Shown: positions 7,284 through 16,997, counted from the first letter of the stretch. The stretch: DNA of 64,000 bases from Caulobacteraceae bacterium (GCA_016703335.1 JADJCG010000008.1:62001-126000), one strand, 5' to 3'. Numbers and translations: made by a program. Notes: a model not told the origin generated them from the sequence alone.

Positions 7284-7855
7284 ACTTCCGCGATATCCGG
7301 CACGACCATGCGCGTGATCTTCTGCAAATCCGCACGCGCCGCATCAACACTCATCGGCGTGAACTTGATGCTGACGCCCACCATCTGCGCTTCGACCTCG
7401 CATTTGGCGACATAGATTTCGCCGGCATTGGCGACGAGTTCGACGCCCTCGCCATCGGCCGGCTTCTTATTAGTGCCTGTGTAACCCGCAAGCCGGTGCG
7501 TGCCCGGCGTCAGCAAAATGCGCGCGAAACGCGGGCTCTTCAGTTGCGCCGTTTCGCGTCCATCGACCAAAACGTTGATCCCGACAGCGCGGCCAACGAA
7601 CTGGCTGCGAAACACATAGAGCGCCGCCTTGCCAAGAACCGGCGCAAACCGCAGCGCTTCGGTGCGTTGATCAACGCTCGCATCCGTCACTTTGCGGTTC
7701 GTCCGCAGATTGCGCGTGACGATCACCACGCCGACACCGAGGCCGATAAGCGCCAAGATCGACATGATCCCGTCGCCCACGACTGAGCGAAGCAGGAAGT
7801 AACCAACAAGTCCGGCGAGGACGGCGAGAGCGTAAACGACAAGATTACGTGACAT
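7280..7855 (-). CDS. Two-span membrane protein of unknown function
   Basis: 191 residues. Two adjacent N-terminal transmembrane helices (VVYALAVLAGLVGYFLL and IMSILALIGLGVGVVIV) are followed by a soluble beta-rich domain: INVLVDGRETAQLKSPRFARILLTPGTHRLAGY looks like a PEGA/DUF2846-type carbohydrate-like sandwich. Such domains often sit on the cytoplasmic or periplasmic face of small membrane proteins. No catalytic residues are recognisable. It converges with the thioesterase and is divergent from folA. Confidence 0.75.
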   Translation of the reverse strand: MSRNLVVYALAVLAGLVGYFLLRSVVGDGIMSILALIGLGVGVVIVTRNLRTNRKVTDASVDQRTEALRFAPVLGKAALYVFRSQFVGRAVGINVLVDGRETAQLKSPRFARILLTPGTHRLAGYTGTNKKPADGEGVELVANAGEIYVAKCEVEAQMVGVSIKFTPMSVDAARADLQKITRMVVPDIAEV

Positions 7856-7905
7856 GGCGGCTTCTTACGGGTGACGTTCGGCGTCGCCAAGGCTAGAACG
7901 CCCGC

Positions 7906-8418
7906 GTGACGAATCCGAAACTTACGCTTGTCGTCGCCGTTGCGAAAAACGGCGTCATCGGCCGCGATGGCGCTCTGCCGTGGCGCTTAAGTTCCGACAT
8001 GAAGCGCTTCAAAGCCGCGACAATGGGCAAGCCCGTGCTCATGGGTCGCAAGACCTGGGACTCGCTGCCGCGCAAGCCGCTGCCGGGACGCCAGAACCTC
8101 ATCCTCACGCGCGACGCCGATTTCAAAGCCGATGGCGCGTGGGTTTACACTGATGTCGCCGTCATGCTCGCCGCTGCGCGCGCGATGGCCGAAGCCGCTG
8201 GCGCAGAGGAGGCGTGCGTCATCGGCGGCGCACAACTCTACAACGCCGTGCTGCCGCAAGCGAACCGCGTCGTCCTCACAGAAGTGAATCTCGAACCCGC
8301 AGGCGACGCGCACCTCGATCTTGATCTTTCGCAATGGCGAGAGGTTAGCCGCGAGAACGTAGCGGCAGGGCCGAACGACGACGCAGATTTCATCGTGCGC
8401 GTCCTCGAACGCAGCTAG
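7906..8418 (+). CDS. folA: Dihydrofolate reductase
   Basis: Reduces DHF to THF with NADPH, completing the cycle started by ThyA. 170 residues with the family landmarks: LTLVVAVAKNGVIGRDGALPWRL (Met20-loop region), the acid in SSDMKRFK, MGRKTWDSLP and GRQNLILTRD, and CVIGGAQLYNAVLP for the NADPH diphosphate. Start codon is GTG at 7906. It is separated from thyA by about 2.8 kb, unlike genomes where the two are adjacent. Confidence 0.96.
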   Translation: MTNPKLTLVVAVAKNGVIGRDGALPWRLSSDMKRFKAATMGKPVLMGRKTWDSLPRKPLPGRQNLILTRDADFKADGAWVYTDVAVMLAAARAMAEAAGAEEACVIGGAQLYNAVLPQANRVVLTEVNLEPAGDAHLDLDLSQWREVSRENVAAGPNDDADFIVRVLERS

Positions 8419-8450
8419 CGCCGCGCGCGCGGTCGCGTATGCTCGCGCCC

Positions 8451-9365
8451 ATGTCTGAATTCGAAGTTATCGCCACCGGCCTTCAGTTTCCCGAAGGCCC
8501 CATCGTTATGCCGGACGGCAGCGTTATCCTCGTCGAGATCCAACGCAAAACGCTGACGCGCGTCTGGAAGGGCAGGCAGGAAGTCATTGCCAATATCGGC
8601 GGCGGCCCGAACGGCGCCGCGATCGGCCCTGATGGTGCGTGCTACATCACCAACAATGGCGGCTTCGATTTTCACGCCGTCGGCGGTTTGAACATACCCG
8701 GCAATGCGCCCGCCGACTACACAACCGGCCGCATTGAGCGAGTCGATCTCAACACCGGCAAAGTCGAGCGCCTCTACGACAAGGTCGACAACGGCAAACT
8801 TTCCGGTCCCAACGACATCGTCTTCGATAAAGCCGGCAACATCTGGTTCACCGATCTCGGCAAGAACTATGCCCGCTCAAAAGACCGCGGTGGACTCTTC
8901 TATTGCAAGCCAGATGGCTCACTGATCAACGAAGCGTCCTACGGCCATGTCGGCCTCAACGGCGTGGGCCTCTCGCCAGACGAAAAAGTCGTCTACGCCG
9001 CCGAAACCGAAACCGGAAAGCTCTGGGCGTTCGACATCACCGGCGAAGGCGAAGTTGCGCGTAGTCCGCTTGGCGGCCCGGCCGGCCGCTGCGTTGCAGT
9101 GCAGCCGATGCACGTCTTCTTCGATAGCCTGGCTGTGCAAGCCAATGGCGATGTCTGTGTCGCTACGATCCTAAACGGCGGCATCACCACGATCACGCCC
9201 GCAGGCGCGTCGAAGCACACCGCGTTCCCAGATCCACTCGTCACCAACATCGCCTTCGGCGGCGCCGACATGCGCGACGCCTACATCACGCTTTCCGGTA
9301 CAAGCCAGCTGATCAAAGTTCGCTGGCCGGAGTCGGGCCTGAAACTGAACTTTGCGCCGTACTAG
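8451..9365 (+). CDS. SMP-30/gluconolactonase/LRE-family protein
   Basis: About 304 residues of six-bladed beta-propeller. Hallmarks are LQFPEGPIVMPDGSVILVE (metal-binding Glu in PEGP), GGGPNGAAIGPDGACYITNNGG, SGPNDIVFDKAGNIWFTD and GVGLSPDEKVVYAAET. The PEG, PND and SPD residues coordinate the catalytic divalent metal in lactonases. The likely reaction is hydrolysis of a sugar or organic lactone. Start at 8451 (MSEFEVIATGL) is preferred over the ATG at 8439, because family proteins begin just before this strand. No neighbouring sugar-oxidation operon is apparent. Confidence 0.88.
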   Translation: MSEFEVIATGLQFPEGPIVMPDGSVILVEIQRKTLTRVWKGRQEVIANIGGGPNGAAIGPDGACYITNNGGFDFHAVGGLNIPGNAPADYTTGRIERVDLNTGKVERLYDKVDNGKLSGPNDIVFDKAGNIWFTDLGKNYARSKDRGGLFYCKPDGSLINEASYGHVGLNGVGLSPDEKVVYAAETETGKLWAFDITGEGEVARSPLGGPAGRCVAVQPMHVFFDSLAVQANGDVCVATILNGGITTITPAGASKHTAFPDPLVTNIAFGGADMRDAYITLSGTSQLIKVRWPESGLKLNFAPY

Positions 9366-9397
9366 CGCGTACAGAACAAAACGATAGGGAGCTACGC

Positions 9398-10030
9398 GTG
9401 AGCATCATCGTCCACCATCTCGAAGAATCTCGCTCGCAGCGCATCCTCTGGCTGCTCGAAGAGCTAGGCGCCGAGTACGAAGTGAAGCGCTATGAGCGCA
9501 ATCCTCAGACGCGCCTCGCGCCGCCGGAGCTGAAGCAAATCCACCCGCTCGGCAAATCACCCGTGATCGAGGCCAATGGCAAAGTGCTCGCCGAATCCGC
9601 TGCGATCATTGAATACCTCGCGGAGAACGAAGCCTTCGGCGCCCTCGCCGTCGCCGCCAACGATCCCGCGCGCTTCGATTATCTCTATTGGCTACACTTC
9701 GCCGAAGGCTCTGCCATGCTGCCGCTGTTGCTGAAGCTCTATGTCGGTATGCTTGGTGAGAATGGCGCGCCGCTGATGCAGATGCGGATCGATCCCGAGA
9801 TCGACAACCACTTTAGCTTCGTCAACGCCCACCTCGAGGGCAAAGACTATTTCGCCGCCGATCGTTTCACCGCCGCCGACATCCAGATGAGCTTCGTGCT
9901 CGACGCCGGCAACAATCGCGGCGGTCTCGATCGCTACCCGAACATGGTCCGCGTCAGAAAACTGCAACAAGCACGCCCGGCCTACCAAAAGGCGCTGGAA
10001 AAGGGCGGGCCATATAAGATGGGCGCTTGA
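9398..10030 (+). CDS. Glutathione S-transferase
   Basis: 210 residues. The N-terminal thioredoxin-like domain has IVHHLEESRSQRILWLLEELG with a Ser/Arg at the glutathione-activating position, then the cis-Pro and GSH-binding motif HPLGKSPVIEANGKVLAESAAIIEYLAE. The C-terminal all-helical domain contains FTAADIQMSFVLD, the conserved N-capping box. Start is GTG at 9398 with AGGGAG eight bases upstream. Probably a detoxification enzyme; substrate unknown. Confidence 0.93.
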   Translation: MSIIVHHLEESRSQRILWLLEELGAEYEVKRYERNPQTRLAPPELKQIHPLGKSPVIEANGKVLAESAAIIEYLAENEAFGALAVAANDPARFDYLYWLHFAEGSAMLPLLLKLYVGMLGENGAPLMQMRIDPEIDNHFSFVNAHLEGKDYFAADRFTAADIQMSFVLDAGNNRGGLDRYPNMVRVRKLQQARPAYQKALEKGGPYKMGA

Positions 10031-10107
10031 GCTTGTCCAAGGAGACGCGGGCCAGGGCCTTGCCTTTCCCCGCAACGCACTGAATGTCTCCCTCGAACGG
10101 AGAAAGC

Positions 10108-11517
10108 ATGCGCGCACGCGATTGTAAGATCGTCGCCACAATGGGCCCGGCGAGCGATCCGCCGGAACGGCTGGCCATGTTGATCCAGGCGGGCGTCGAT
10201 TGCTTCCGGCTAAACTTCAGTCATGGCGGGCGCGAGGATCATGCGCGGCGGATGCAGGCGATCCGCGCCGCCGAAGCACATGCCGGCACACCCGTTGGCG
10301 TGTTCGCCGATTTGCAGGGGCCGAAGATCCGCGTCGGCATGTTCGCGAACGGCGAGATCAAGCTCCGCTTCAACGATATCGTCACCATCGAAGCTTCGAG
10401 CGAACCGGGCGCCGACGGCCTCGTCCGCATGCCGCACCCCGAACTCGTCGACGCGCTCGAGGTCGGCGATATCCTCAAGCTCGATGACGGCAAGATGCAA
10501 GTCACCGTCATCGAACGCGCCGGTGCGCAACGAAAGGCGCGTGTCGATTTCGGCGGCACGCTGAAGAACCAAAAAGGCGTCAACGTCCCAACCCGCCGCA
10601 TCCCGATCAGCGCGCTGACGGAGAAGGATAGGGAAGACCTCGCCTACGCCCTCGAACTCGGCGTCGATTACATCGCCCTTTCATTCGTGCAGCATCCCGA
10701 AGACGTCCGCGAAGCGCGCCGCCTGATCGGTGACCGCGCCGGCATCATCGCCAAGATCGAAAAGCCATCCGCGCTCACCGAGATCGAAGCCATCGTCGAA
10801 GTTGCCGATGCAGTAATGGTTGCGCGCGGCGATCTCGGCGTTGAGCTGCCGCCCGAACAAGTCCCGATCGCGCAGCGCAAAATCATTCGCACTGCTCGCG
10901 CCGCCGGCAAGCCGGTGATCGTTGCCACGCACATGCTCGAAAGTATGGTCGAAGCCGCAACGCCAACACGCGCCGAAGCTTCCGATGTCGCCACCGCCGT
11001 TTATCAAGGCGCTGACGCTGTGATGCTCAGCGCCGAAAGCGCCGTTGGTCGCCATCCGCAAAGCGCAGTCGCCATCATGGATCGCATCATCCGCGCCGTG
11101 GAAGAAGACGAAGAATACTGGGCCTCGCTCCCGCGCGACATGACGCCCCCACAAGCCACCACCGCCGACGCGATTGCGCTTTCGGCGCGCCACATTGCCG
11201 ACGTCGTCGGCTGCGCCGCGCTCGTCGCCTACACAGCAACTGGCTCCACCGCGATCCGCGTCGCGCGCGAACGCCCGCGCTGTGGTGTCATCGGTCTCAC
11301 GCCGCTCATCGCCACCGCGCGCAAACTAGCGCTCGTCTGGGGCGTGCGCTCGATGGTGACGGAAGACGTGGAAAACGTCGAAGAAATGGTCTCGAAGGCC
11401 GACGCCGCCGTCCGCAAACTCGGCCTCGAAGTCGGCGACCGCGTCGCCATCATCGCCGGCATCCCGTTTGGACGGGCGGGTAAGACGAACACCATTCGGG
11501 TGCTGAGGCTGGAATGA
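10108..11517 (+). CDS. pyk: Pyruvate kinase
   Basis: Last step of glycolysis: PEP plus ADP gives pyruvate plus ATP. 469 residues. Motifs: CKIVATMGPAS at the N-terminus, FRLNFSHG, DLQGPKIRVG, the active-site IIAKIEKPSALTEIEAI with the catalytic Lys, MVARGDLGVELP, and VATHMLESM, followed by TRAEASDVATAVYQGADAVMLSAESA. The C-terminal domain is normal in length. ATG at 10108 is chosen because GAGAAAG lies just upstream and family members begin a few residues before KIVAT; 10084 is an alternative. Confidence 0.97.
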   Translation: MRARDCKIVATMGPASDPPERLAMLIQAGVDCFRLNFSHGGREDHARRMQAIRAAEAHAGTPVGVFADLQGPKIRVGMFANGEIKLRFNDIVTIEASSEPGADGLVRMPHPELVDALEVGDILKLDDGKMQVTVIERAGAQRKARVDFGGTLKNQKGVNVPTRRIPISALTEKDREDLAYALELGVDYIALSFVQHPEDVREARRLIGDRAGIIAKIEKPSALTEIEAIVEVADAVMVARGDLGVELPPEQVPIAQRKIIRTARAAGKPVIVATHMLESMVEAATPTRAEASDVATAVYQGADAVMLSAESAVGRHPQSAVAIMDRIIRAVEEDEEYWASLPRDMTPPQATTADAIALSARHIADVVGCAALVAYTATGSTAIRVARERPRCGVIGLTPLIATARKLALVWGVRSMVTEDVENVEEMVSKADAAVRKLGLEVGDRVAIIAGIPFGRAGKTNTIRVLRLE

Positions 11518-11535
11518 TCCGATGGCGCCGAAGAG

Positions 11536-11730
11536 ATGCAGGAACTTGTGCCCTGCGAATCTCCGATCAGCGAAGCGGAGGCGCGCGAAATCTTGCGCGC
11601 CTATGTGGCCGCGCCCGAAGTGCTCCGCGGCCTCCGCTTTTGGATGAGCACTATGCGTGTGCAAGGCGATCTCTCCGCGCACGATCGAGACACCGCCATG
11701 CAACTCGCAGAACGCATCGGCGGCGACTAA
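11536..11730 (+). CDS. Small soluble protein of unknown function
   Basis: 64 residues with good coding composition: SEAEAREILRAYVAAPEVLRGLRFWMSTMR then a helical end (HDRDTAMQLAERIG). It starts 18 nt after pyk with GAAGAGATG near the start, so it is probably translated from the pyk transcript. Its last four bases overlap the stop of the convergent cysteine synthase gene. No family recognised. Confidence 0.6.
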   Translation: MQELVPCESPISEAEAREILRAYVAAPEVLRGLRFWMSTMRVQGDLSAHDRDTAMQLAERIGGD

Positions 11731-13166
11731 GCACTCTTCTTCAGCCATTTCGGCAGCAGCGCGCCGTAATCGACCTTGGCGCCCGCATCGAAAGCCACGC
11801 CGGCCGCGCGTAGCTTGGCCTGCAGCTGGCCGCTGCCCACCGCGTCGAACACATTCGAGTTGCCGCCGATCAGCTCGCCGCCGATGAACACTTGCGGGAT
11901 CGTTGTCGCGCCTGCGCGCACGCCAACCTCACGCCGCACGCGGCCACCCCAATCGTCCTTTTGCATCGCCACGGAATCAAGATCGATCGAACGATACGCA
12001 ACGCCGTGCGCCTTGAACAACTTCCGCGTCGCCCAGCAGAACTCGCACCATTCCAGCGCGAACAGCAGCACCGGCTCTTCCACGATCAGCTTCTCCACGA
12101 ACGCTGTCGCTTCGGCATCGGCAGCCACCGGCGCTGTTTGTGCTGCAGGAGCAGGAACGGGTCGAATGTCAAAGCGGTTCGAGGGCGACGACTTCGAGAT
12201 CGCTTCTTCTTCCGGTGTCATGTCGATCGCGATGTCTTCGAACAGCGGTGTCGAGAGATAGCGCTCGCCCGTATCGGGCAGCATCGCCAAAATCGTGGAG
12301 CCCTTCGGCGCTGTCTCCGCGATTTTTAGGGCAGCCGCAACGGTCGCGCCCGACGAAATCCCGGCAAATATGCCTTCCTTCGTCGCCAACTCGCGCGACA
12401 GCCGCAGCGCATCGCCGCCATTCACCGGCAAAATCTCGTCGATCCAGCCAGCGGCCTTGGCGTCCGCCATCAGCTTGGCGATGAAGTCCGGCGACGTGCC
12501 TTGAATCGGGTGAGGGCGGAAGCGGTCCGTCAGTCCAGTGCCGAGCACTTGCGAATTGTCCGGCTCAGTCACGACGATCTTCGTCTCGGGTCGCATTGCC
12601 TTCAGCGCGCGCGCAACGCCCTTGGCTGTCCCGCCTGTCCCGTAGGTTGTCACCCAATAGTCGAGCCGTTCTCCTTCGAAGTCCCGCAGGATTTCCTGTG
12701 CAGTTGTCCTGCTGTGGACTTCGGCGTTGGCTTCGTTCTCGAACTGACGAGTCAAGAACCAGCCATGCGTCTCGGCCAGCTCTGTCGCTTTCGCTAACAT
12801 GCCGCTGCCTTTGTCCGCCGCCGGCGTCAGCACGACCCGTGCGCCCAGAAAGCGCATCAAGCGACGCCGCTCGATCGAAAAATTTTCCGCCATCACGATG
12901 ACGAGCGGATGACCCTTCTTCGCGCACACCATGGCAAGGCCAATGCCGGTGTTGCCGCTCGTGGCTTCAACCACGGTTTGCCCGGGCTTCAGCAATCCGC
13001 GCCGCTCGGCGTCTTCGATCACGGCGAGCGCGAGGCGATCTTTCACCGATCCCATCGGGTTGAAGGCCTCAACCTTCACGTAAATCGAAACGTCGCGCGG
13101 CGCGATCGCGCCAAGCTTGACCACCGGCGTATGGCCGATTGTTTGGAGAATGCTGTCGTATTTCAT
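11727..13166 (-). CDS. cysK: Cysteine synthase with C-terminal glutaredoxin domain (fusion)
   Basis: 479 residues in two modules. Residues 1 to about 320 are an O-acetylserine sulfhydrylase-type fold-II PLP enzyme: NPMGSVKDRLAL with the PLP Lys42, ATSGNTGIGLAM, TYGTGGTAKGVARAL for the phosphate, and GISSGATVAAAL. After a Pro/Ala-rich linker, residues about 360-460 form a glutaredoxin: LFALEWCEFCWATRKLF with CEFC at 374-377, TTIPQVFIGGELIGG with cis-Pro, and GNSNVFDAV. Expected role: L-cysteine synthesis from O-acetylserine and sulfide, perhaps with thiol redox control or a thiol-bound sulfur donor. The linkage of the two activities is inference. Confidence 0.93.
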   Translation of the reverse strand: MKYDSILQTIGHTPVVKLGAIAPRDVSIYVKVEAFNPMGSVKDRLALAVIEDAERRGLLKPGQTVVEATSGNTGIGLAMVCAKKGHPLVIVMAENFSIERRRLMRFLGARVVLTPAADKGSGMLAKATELAETHGWFLTRQFENEANAEVHSRTTAQEILRDFEGERLDYWVTTYGTGGTAKGVARALKAMRPETKIVVTEPDNSQVLGTGLTDRFRPHPIQGTSPDFIAKLMADAKAAGWIDEILPVNGGDALRLSRELATKEGIFAGISSGATVAAALKIAETAPKGSTILAMLPDTGERYLSTPLFEDIAIDMTPEEEAISKSSPSNRFDIRPVPAPAAQTAPVAADAEATAFVEKLIVEEPVLLFALEWCEFCWATRKLFKAHGVAYRSIDLDSVAMQKDDWGGRVRREVGVRAGATTIPQVFIGGELIGGNSNVFDAVGSGQLQAKLRAAGVAFDAGAKVDYGALLPKWLKKSA

Positions 13167-13404
13167 GACGGCTATCTAGCGCCGCCCGATGCGAGGACTA
13201 AGTGACATTCCCGCCAATCAGCAGGGCCTATCGCGCCATTTCGCGACTAGTGTGACCGCGGCTACGCTGCGTAGTGACTGTTTTAAGAGCGAATTTGAAA
13301 CCGCGACGGCGCGAGCGACGTGGCGGCAAGTCCCAGCTGGGCGCCGCGCGAGTTGCTCGCGGACCGAAGTTCAGCGCACAGTGCGGCGAAGGCAGGAGGA
13401 ACGA

Positions 13405-14679
13405 ATGCACACGGTGCGAATTCCAGATGACGTTGCCCAAACGCTCGTGTCGTCACCCGCGTACGCCACGGAAGCGATCCACGACGCTTATCGCTGGCTC
13501 CGCGCCAACAATCCGCTCGGCATCGCCGAAGTCGAAGGCTTCGATCCATTCTGGGTCGTGACCAAGCACGCGGACATCTTGGAAATCAGCCGCAACAACG
13601 CACGCTTTCCCTCCGCCGTGCGCAGCACCACGCTGACCAGCCAATCCGGTGAAGCGCGTGCTCGCGCCATCACCGGCACGCCGCACCTCGTGCGCTCTCT
13701 CGTGCAGATGGATGAGCCCGACCACATGAAGTATCGCGTGCTCACGCAAGCTTGGTTCATGCCCGCGAACGTGAAGAAGCGCGAAGCCGATATTCGCGCG
13801 CTGGCCAAGCAGGCGGCGGACCATTTCGCAGCTTTGGGCGGCCGGTGTGACTTCGTCAAAGACGTCGCCATGCATTATCCGCTGCGCGTGGTAATGAACA
13901 TTCTTGGCGTGCCGGAGGAAGACTTCGGCCGGATGCTGCGCCTCACGCAGGAATTGTTTGGCGCCTCCGATCCTGACACGGAGCGCTTCAAGGCGGCGCT
14001 GAGCGACGAGCAGTTTGCGCAACTTCTCATCGGTGTCGTCCAGGACTTCACCGACTATTTCGAGGGCATCACCGCGGACCGCCGCGCCAATCCACGCGAC
14101 GATCTCGCCACGCTTCTTGCCAACGCCGAGATCAATGGCGCGCCGTTGCCGCCATTCGAGCGCACCGGGTACTACACAATTATCGCCACCGCAGGGCACG
14201 ACACCACGTCGTCTTCGACCGCCGGCGCCATGTGGGCGCTGGCGACGCAGCCCGGCCTGTTCGATCGCGTCAAAGCCGATCCAGCGCTTATCCCGGCACT
14301 CATTGAAGAAGCGATCCGTTGGACGACGCCGGTCAAGACCTTCATGCGCTCCGCCGCTGAAGATGCCGAACTCCGTGGCCGCCAGTTGAAGCAAAACGAT
14401 TGGATGATGCTCTGCTACGCCTCCGGCAATCGCGACGAGGATGTCTTTCCAAACAGCGACACGTTCGACATTGACCGAACGCCAAACCGTCAACTCGCGT
14501 TCGGCAACGGCGCGCACCTTTGCCTCGGGCAGCATCTCGCGCGCCTCGAAATGCGCATCCTCTTTGAGGAACTGTTGCCACGCCTCAAAAGCGTCAGCCT
14601 CGACGGTGAGCCGCGCTACAGCGAGAGCTTCTTCGTCAACGGCCTCAAAGCGCTGCCGATCAAGTTTGAGCTGGCGTAG
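13405..14679 (+). CDS. Cytochrome P450
   Basis: 424-residue soluble bacterial class I P450. The heme-ligand loop is LAFGNGAHLCLGQHLARLEM with Cys373. The I-helix is TIIATAGHDTTSSSTAGAMWAL with the acid/Thr pair for oxygen activation, and the ExxR is EEAIRW. Start at 13405 is supported by AGGAGG nine bases upstream; an upstream in-frame ATG at 13189 would add 72 residues unlike the family. No ferredoxin or reductase gene is adjacent. HLVRSLVQMDEPDHMKYR is the usual substrate-entry region; substrate unknown (steroid or terpenoid-type enzymes have similar features). Confidence 0.93.
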   Translation: MHTVRIPDDVAQTLVSSPAYATEAIHDAYRWLRANNPLGIAEVEGFDPFWVVTKHADILEISRNNARFPSAVRSTTLTSQSGEARARAITGTPHLVRSLVQMDEPDHMKYRVLTQAWFMPANVKKREADIRALAKQAADHFAALGGRCDFVKDVAMHYPLRVVMNILGVPEEDFGRMLRLTQELFGASDPDTERFKAALSDEQFAQLLIGVVQDFTDYFEGITADRRANPRDDLATLLANAEINGAPLPPFERTGYYTIIATAGHDTTSSSTAGAMWALATQPGLFDRVKADPALIPALIEEAIRWTTPVKTFMRSAAEDAELRGRQLKQNDWMMLCYASGNRDEDVFPNSDTFDIDRTPNRQLAFGNGAHLCLGQHLARLEMRILFEELLPRLKSVSLDGEPRYSESFFVNGLKALPIKFELA

Positions 14680-14684
14680 GGGGC

Positions 14685-15769
14685 TTACTTGATCCGGATC
14701 GCCGGCGCGGGCTTGCTCATCCGCGCTACGTTCCCGCGCGCGGCGGACGCGATTTCACGGAAGCGCTTCGACACCGGATGGTCTGGTTGCGTCGCTGTCA
14801 GCGGCGCGCCAACATCGCAGCTTTCCCGTAGCGCCACATCGATCGGTATCTCGCCTAGGAAGGGCGCGCCGACTTCCGCCGCCACTCGCCGCGCACCGCC
14901 TTCGCCGAAAATGTGCGTGCGCTTGCCGTCCGGCGTTTCGAAATACGCCATGTTCTCGATCACGCCCAACACCGGCGCGTGCGTTTTTCGAACATCGCGA
15001 GTCCACGCCTCACGTCCGCCAGCGCCATTTCCTGCGGCGTCGACACAATCACTGCGCCAGACAGCGGCACACGCTGCACCAATGTCACTTGCACATCGCC
15101 GGTGCCCGGCGGCAGGTCGAGCAGCAGCACATCGAGGTCGCCCCAGACGACCTCATCAATCATTTGCCGCACAGCGCTCGTCGCCATCGCGCCGCGCCAA
15201 ATCATCGGCGAGCTCGGATCGACCAGATAGCCGATCGACATCGTCTTCAGGCCGTGCGCTTCGAGCGGCTCAAGCATCTTGTCCTCGCGCATGCGCGGCT
15301 TCTTTGCGCCGGTGCCCAGAAGGGTAGGCGCGGATGGCCCGTAAACATCGAGATCGAGCAGGCCTGTCTTCATCCCCAACGAGGCGAACGCGCACGCGAG
15401 ATTGACCGCGACAGTTGATTTTCCAACACCGCCCTTGGCGCTCGCGACCGCGATAATCTGCTTCACGCGGCCAACGCCGCCGACGCTTTTTGCTGGCGCA
15501 TTCGCCGCGGTTTCCGCTGTCAACACTGCGATAACGTTTGTCACGCCCTCGACGTCGCGCGTTGCATTCTCAGCGCGATCGCGCACTGGGATGAAGAGTT
15601 CCGCAACATCGCCAGGCGCCTCTATGGTAAACGAGACCTTGCCGTCATCGCGCACATCCAGCCCCGTCACGCGCCCGGATGTGAACAAACCCTTGCCGCT
15701 GATCGGGTCTTTGATCGCATCGAGGCGCGCTTTGACGCGCTTCGTAAGGTCCGCCAACAGGTTGTTCAT
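14685..15769 (-). CDS. mrp: Mrp/ApbC iron-sulfur cluster carrier ATPase (one frameshift)
   Basis: P-loop ATPase that carries and transfers [4Fe-4S] clusters. An N-terminal DUF59-like domain (MNNLLADLTKRVKARLDAI) is followed by the deviant Walker A IIAVASAKGGVGKSTVAVNLA, DVYGPSAPTLLG, LLLDLPPGTGDVQ and VSTPQEMALADVRRG. The frame is lost after GLAMFEK: the rest (VLGVIENMAYFETPDGK and IPIDVALRESCDVG) lies in another frame. Adding one T to the TTTTT at 14984-14988 restores MFEKTHAPVLGVIENMAYFE exactly. The span is a multiple of three minus one, as expected. The C-terminal CxxC seen in many Mrp proteins is absent. Confidence 0.9.
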
Positions 15770-15878
15770 GCTTGATCCCTTAGCACAGGAGCCACATATC
15801 GGCGCGCGAGGGAGTGCTGCAAGCTCCTGTTGAGTAGCCAAGAATGGCGCGCGAACGACCAGAAGGGGCGGGAGAGCA

Positions 15879-16997
15879 ATGCCTTGGAATGACCAATCAG
15901 GTGGACCGCCACGCGGCGGCAGCCAAGGTCCATGGGGCGGTGGTCCGCGCAAGCCGTGGGGTCAGCAGCAACCGCCACGCCAAACGCCCCCGCCGCAAGG
16001 TCCAGATCTAGACGACTTGCTTCGCCAATGGCGCGAACGATTTTTCGGTGGTGGTGGTTCAGGTGGCGGCACGAGCGGCGGCCGGCGCCGTGGTCTGCAA
16101 TGGCCAGTGATCGCCGGTCTCCTCGCTGTCGGCTGGCTCGCCACTGGCATCTATCAGACCGACGAAGGCGAGCAGGCCGTTATCACGCAGTTTGGCGACT
16201 ACAACCGCTCGACCGGCCCTGGCATCCATTACCATCTGCCTGTTCCCTTCGAAACGGCGCAGATCGTCAACGTCACCGGTCAGCGTACTGCGGAGATCGG
16301 TTTCGAGGCCGGCCGCGCCGACGACGTCGCGGACAATCCCGAAGAAAGTCTAATGATCACCGGCGATCGCAACATCGCCGAGATTCATTTTCGCATCGGC
16401 TACAATGTAAAGAACGTCTCGAACTTCGTGTTCAACATTCGCGAACCCGATGAGGCCGTACGCCAGGTCGCCGAGAGCGCCATGCGCGAAGTCATCGGCC
16501 GCCGCCAACTCGTGCCGATTATCACCACCGAGCGCGGCGCGGTTGAAGAAGACGTCGAAGCGCTGATGCAATCGACGCTCGATGAATATCAATCAGGCGT
16601 TCAAGTGCTGCAGGTGCAGCTTCTGCGCGCAGCAGCGCCAAGCGCCGTCAGCGCCGCGTTCAACGATGTCGTCAACGCCGGCCAGGACGCAGAGACGCTG
16701 ATCAATAACGCCAACCGCGATACGTCGCGGATCATCAACGAAGCACAAGGCTACCGCGAGCGCGTCGTCCGTGAAGCGACCGGTGAAGCCGAGCGCTTTA
16801 ACGCCGTCCACGCCGAATACCGGGCCGCGCCGCAAGTGACGCGTGACCGGCTCTATCTCGAAACGATGGAGCGCGTGTATCAGCGCGGCAATCTGGTCAT
16901 CCTTGATCAGCGCAGCGGCGCTGTGCCGTACCTGCCGCTCGACGGGATGATCCGCCGCAATGCCCCGGCCGCAGCTCAACCAGGAGCCGGCCAATGA
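15879..16997 (+). CDS. hflK: HflK, SPFH-domain subunit of the FtsH-regulating complex
   Basis: 372 residues. The N-terminus is the typical Gly/Pro-rich cytoplasmic tail (many GGPP, GPWGGG and PRQTPPPQG motifs), then a transmembrane helix near residues 75-92 (WPVIAGLLAVGWLATGIY) and the periplasmic SPFH domain (YQTDEGEQAVITQFGDY, GPGIHYHLPVPFE). A long coiled coil (EAQGYRERVVREATGEAERF) follows. HflK pairs with HflC to cage FtsH and restrain degradation of membrane proteins. The stop overlaps hflC by four bases. Confidence 0.96.
   Translation: MPWNDQSGGPPRGGSQGPWGGGPRKPWGQQQPPRQTPPPQGPDLDDLLRQWRERFFGGGGSGGGTSGGRRRGLQWPVIAGLLAVGWLATGIYQTDEGEQAVITQFGDYNRSTGPGIHYHLPVPFETAQIVNVTGQRTAEIGFEAGRADDVADNPEESLMITGDRNIAEIHFRIGYNVKNVSNFVFNIREPDEAVRQVAESAMREVIGRRQLVPIITTERGAVEEDVEALMQSTLDEYQSGVQVLQVQLLRAAAPSAVSAAFNDVVNAGQDAETLINNANRDTSRIINEAQGYRERVVREATGEAERFNAVHAEYRAAPQVTRDRLYLETMERVYQRGNLVILDQRSGAVPYLPLDGMIRRNAPAAAQPGAGQ

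Noticed and set aside
13453..14535. 360-codon frame opposite the P450 gene
   Set aside because: Shadow of a strongly coding gene; no motif and odd composition.
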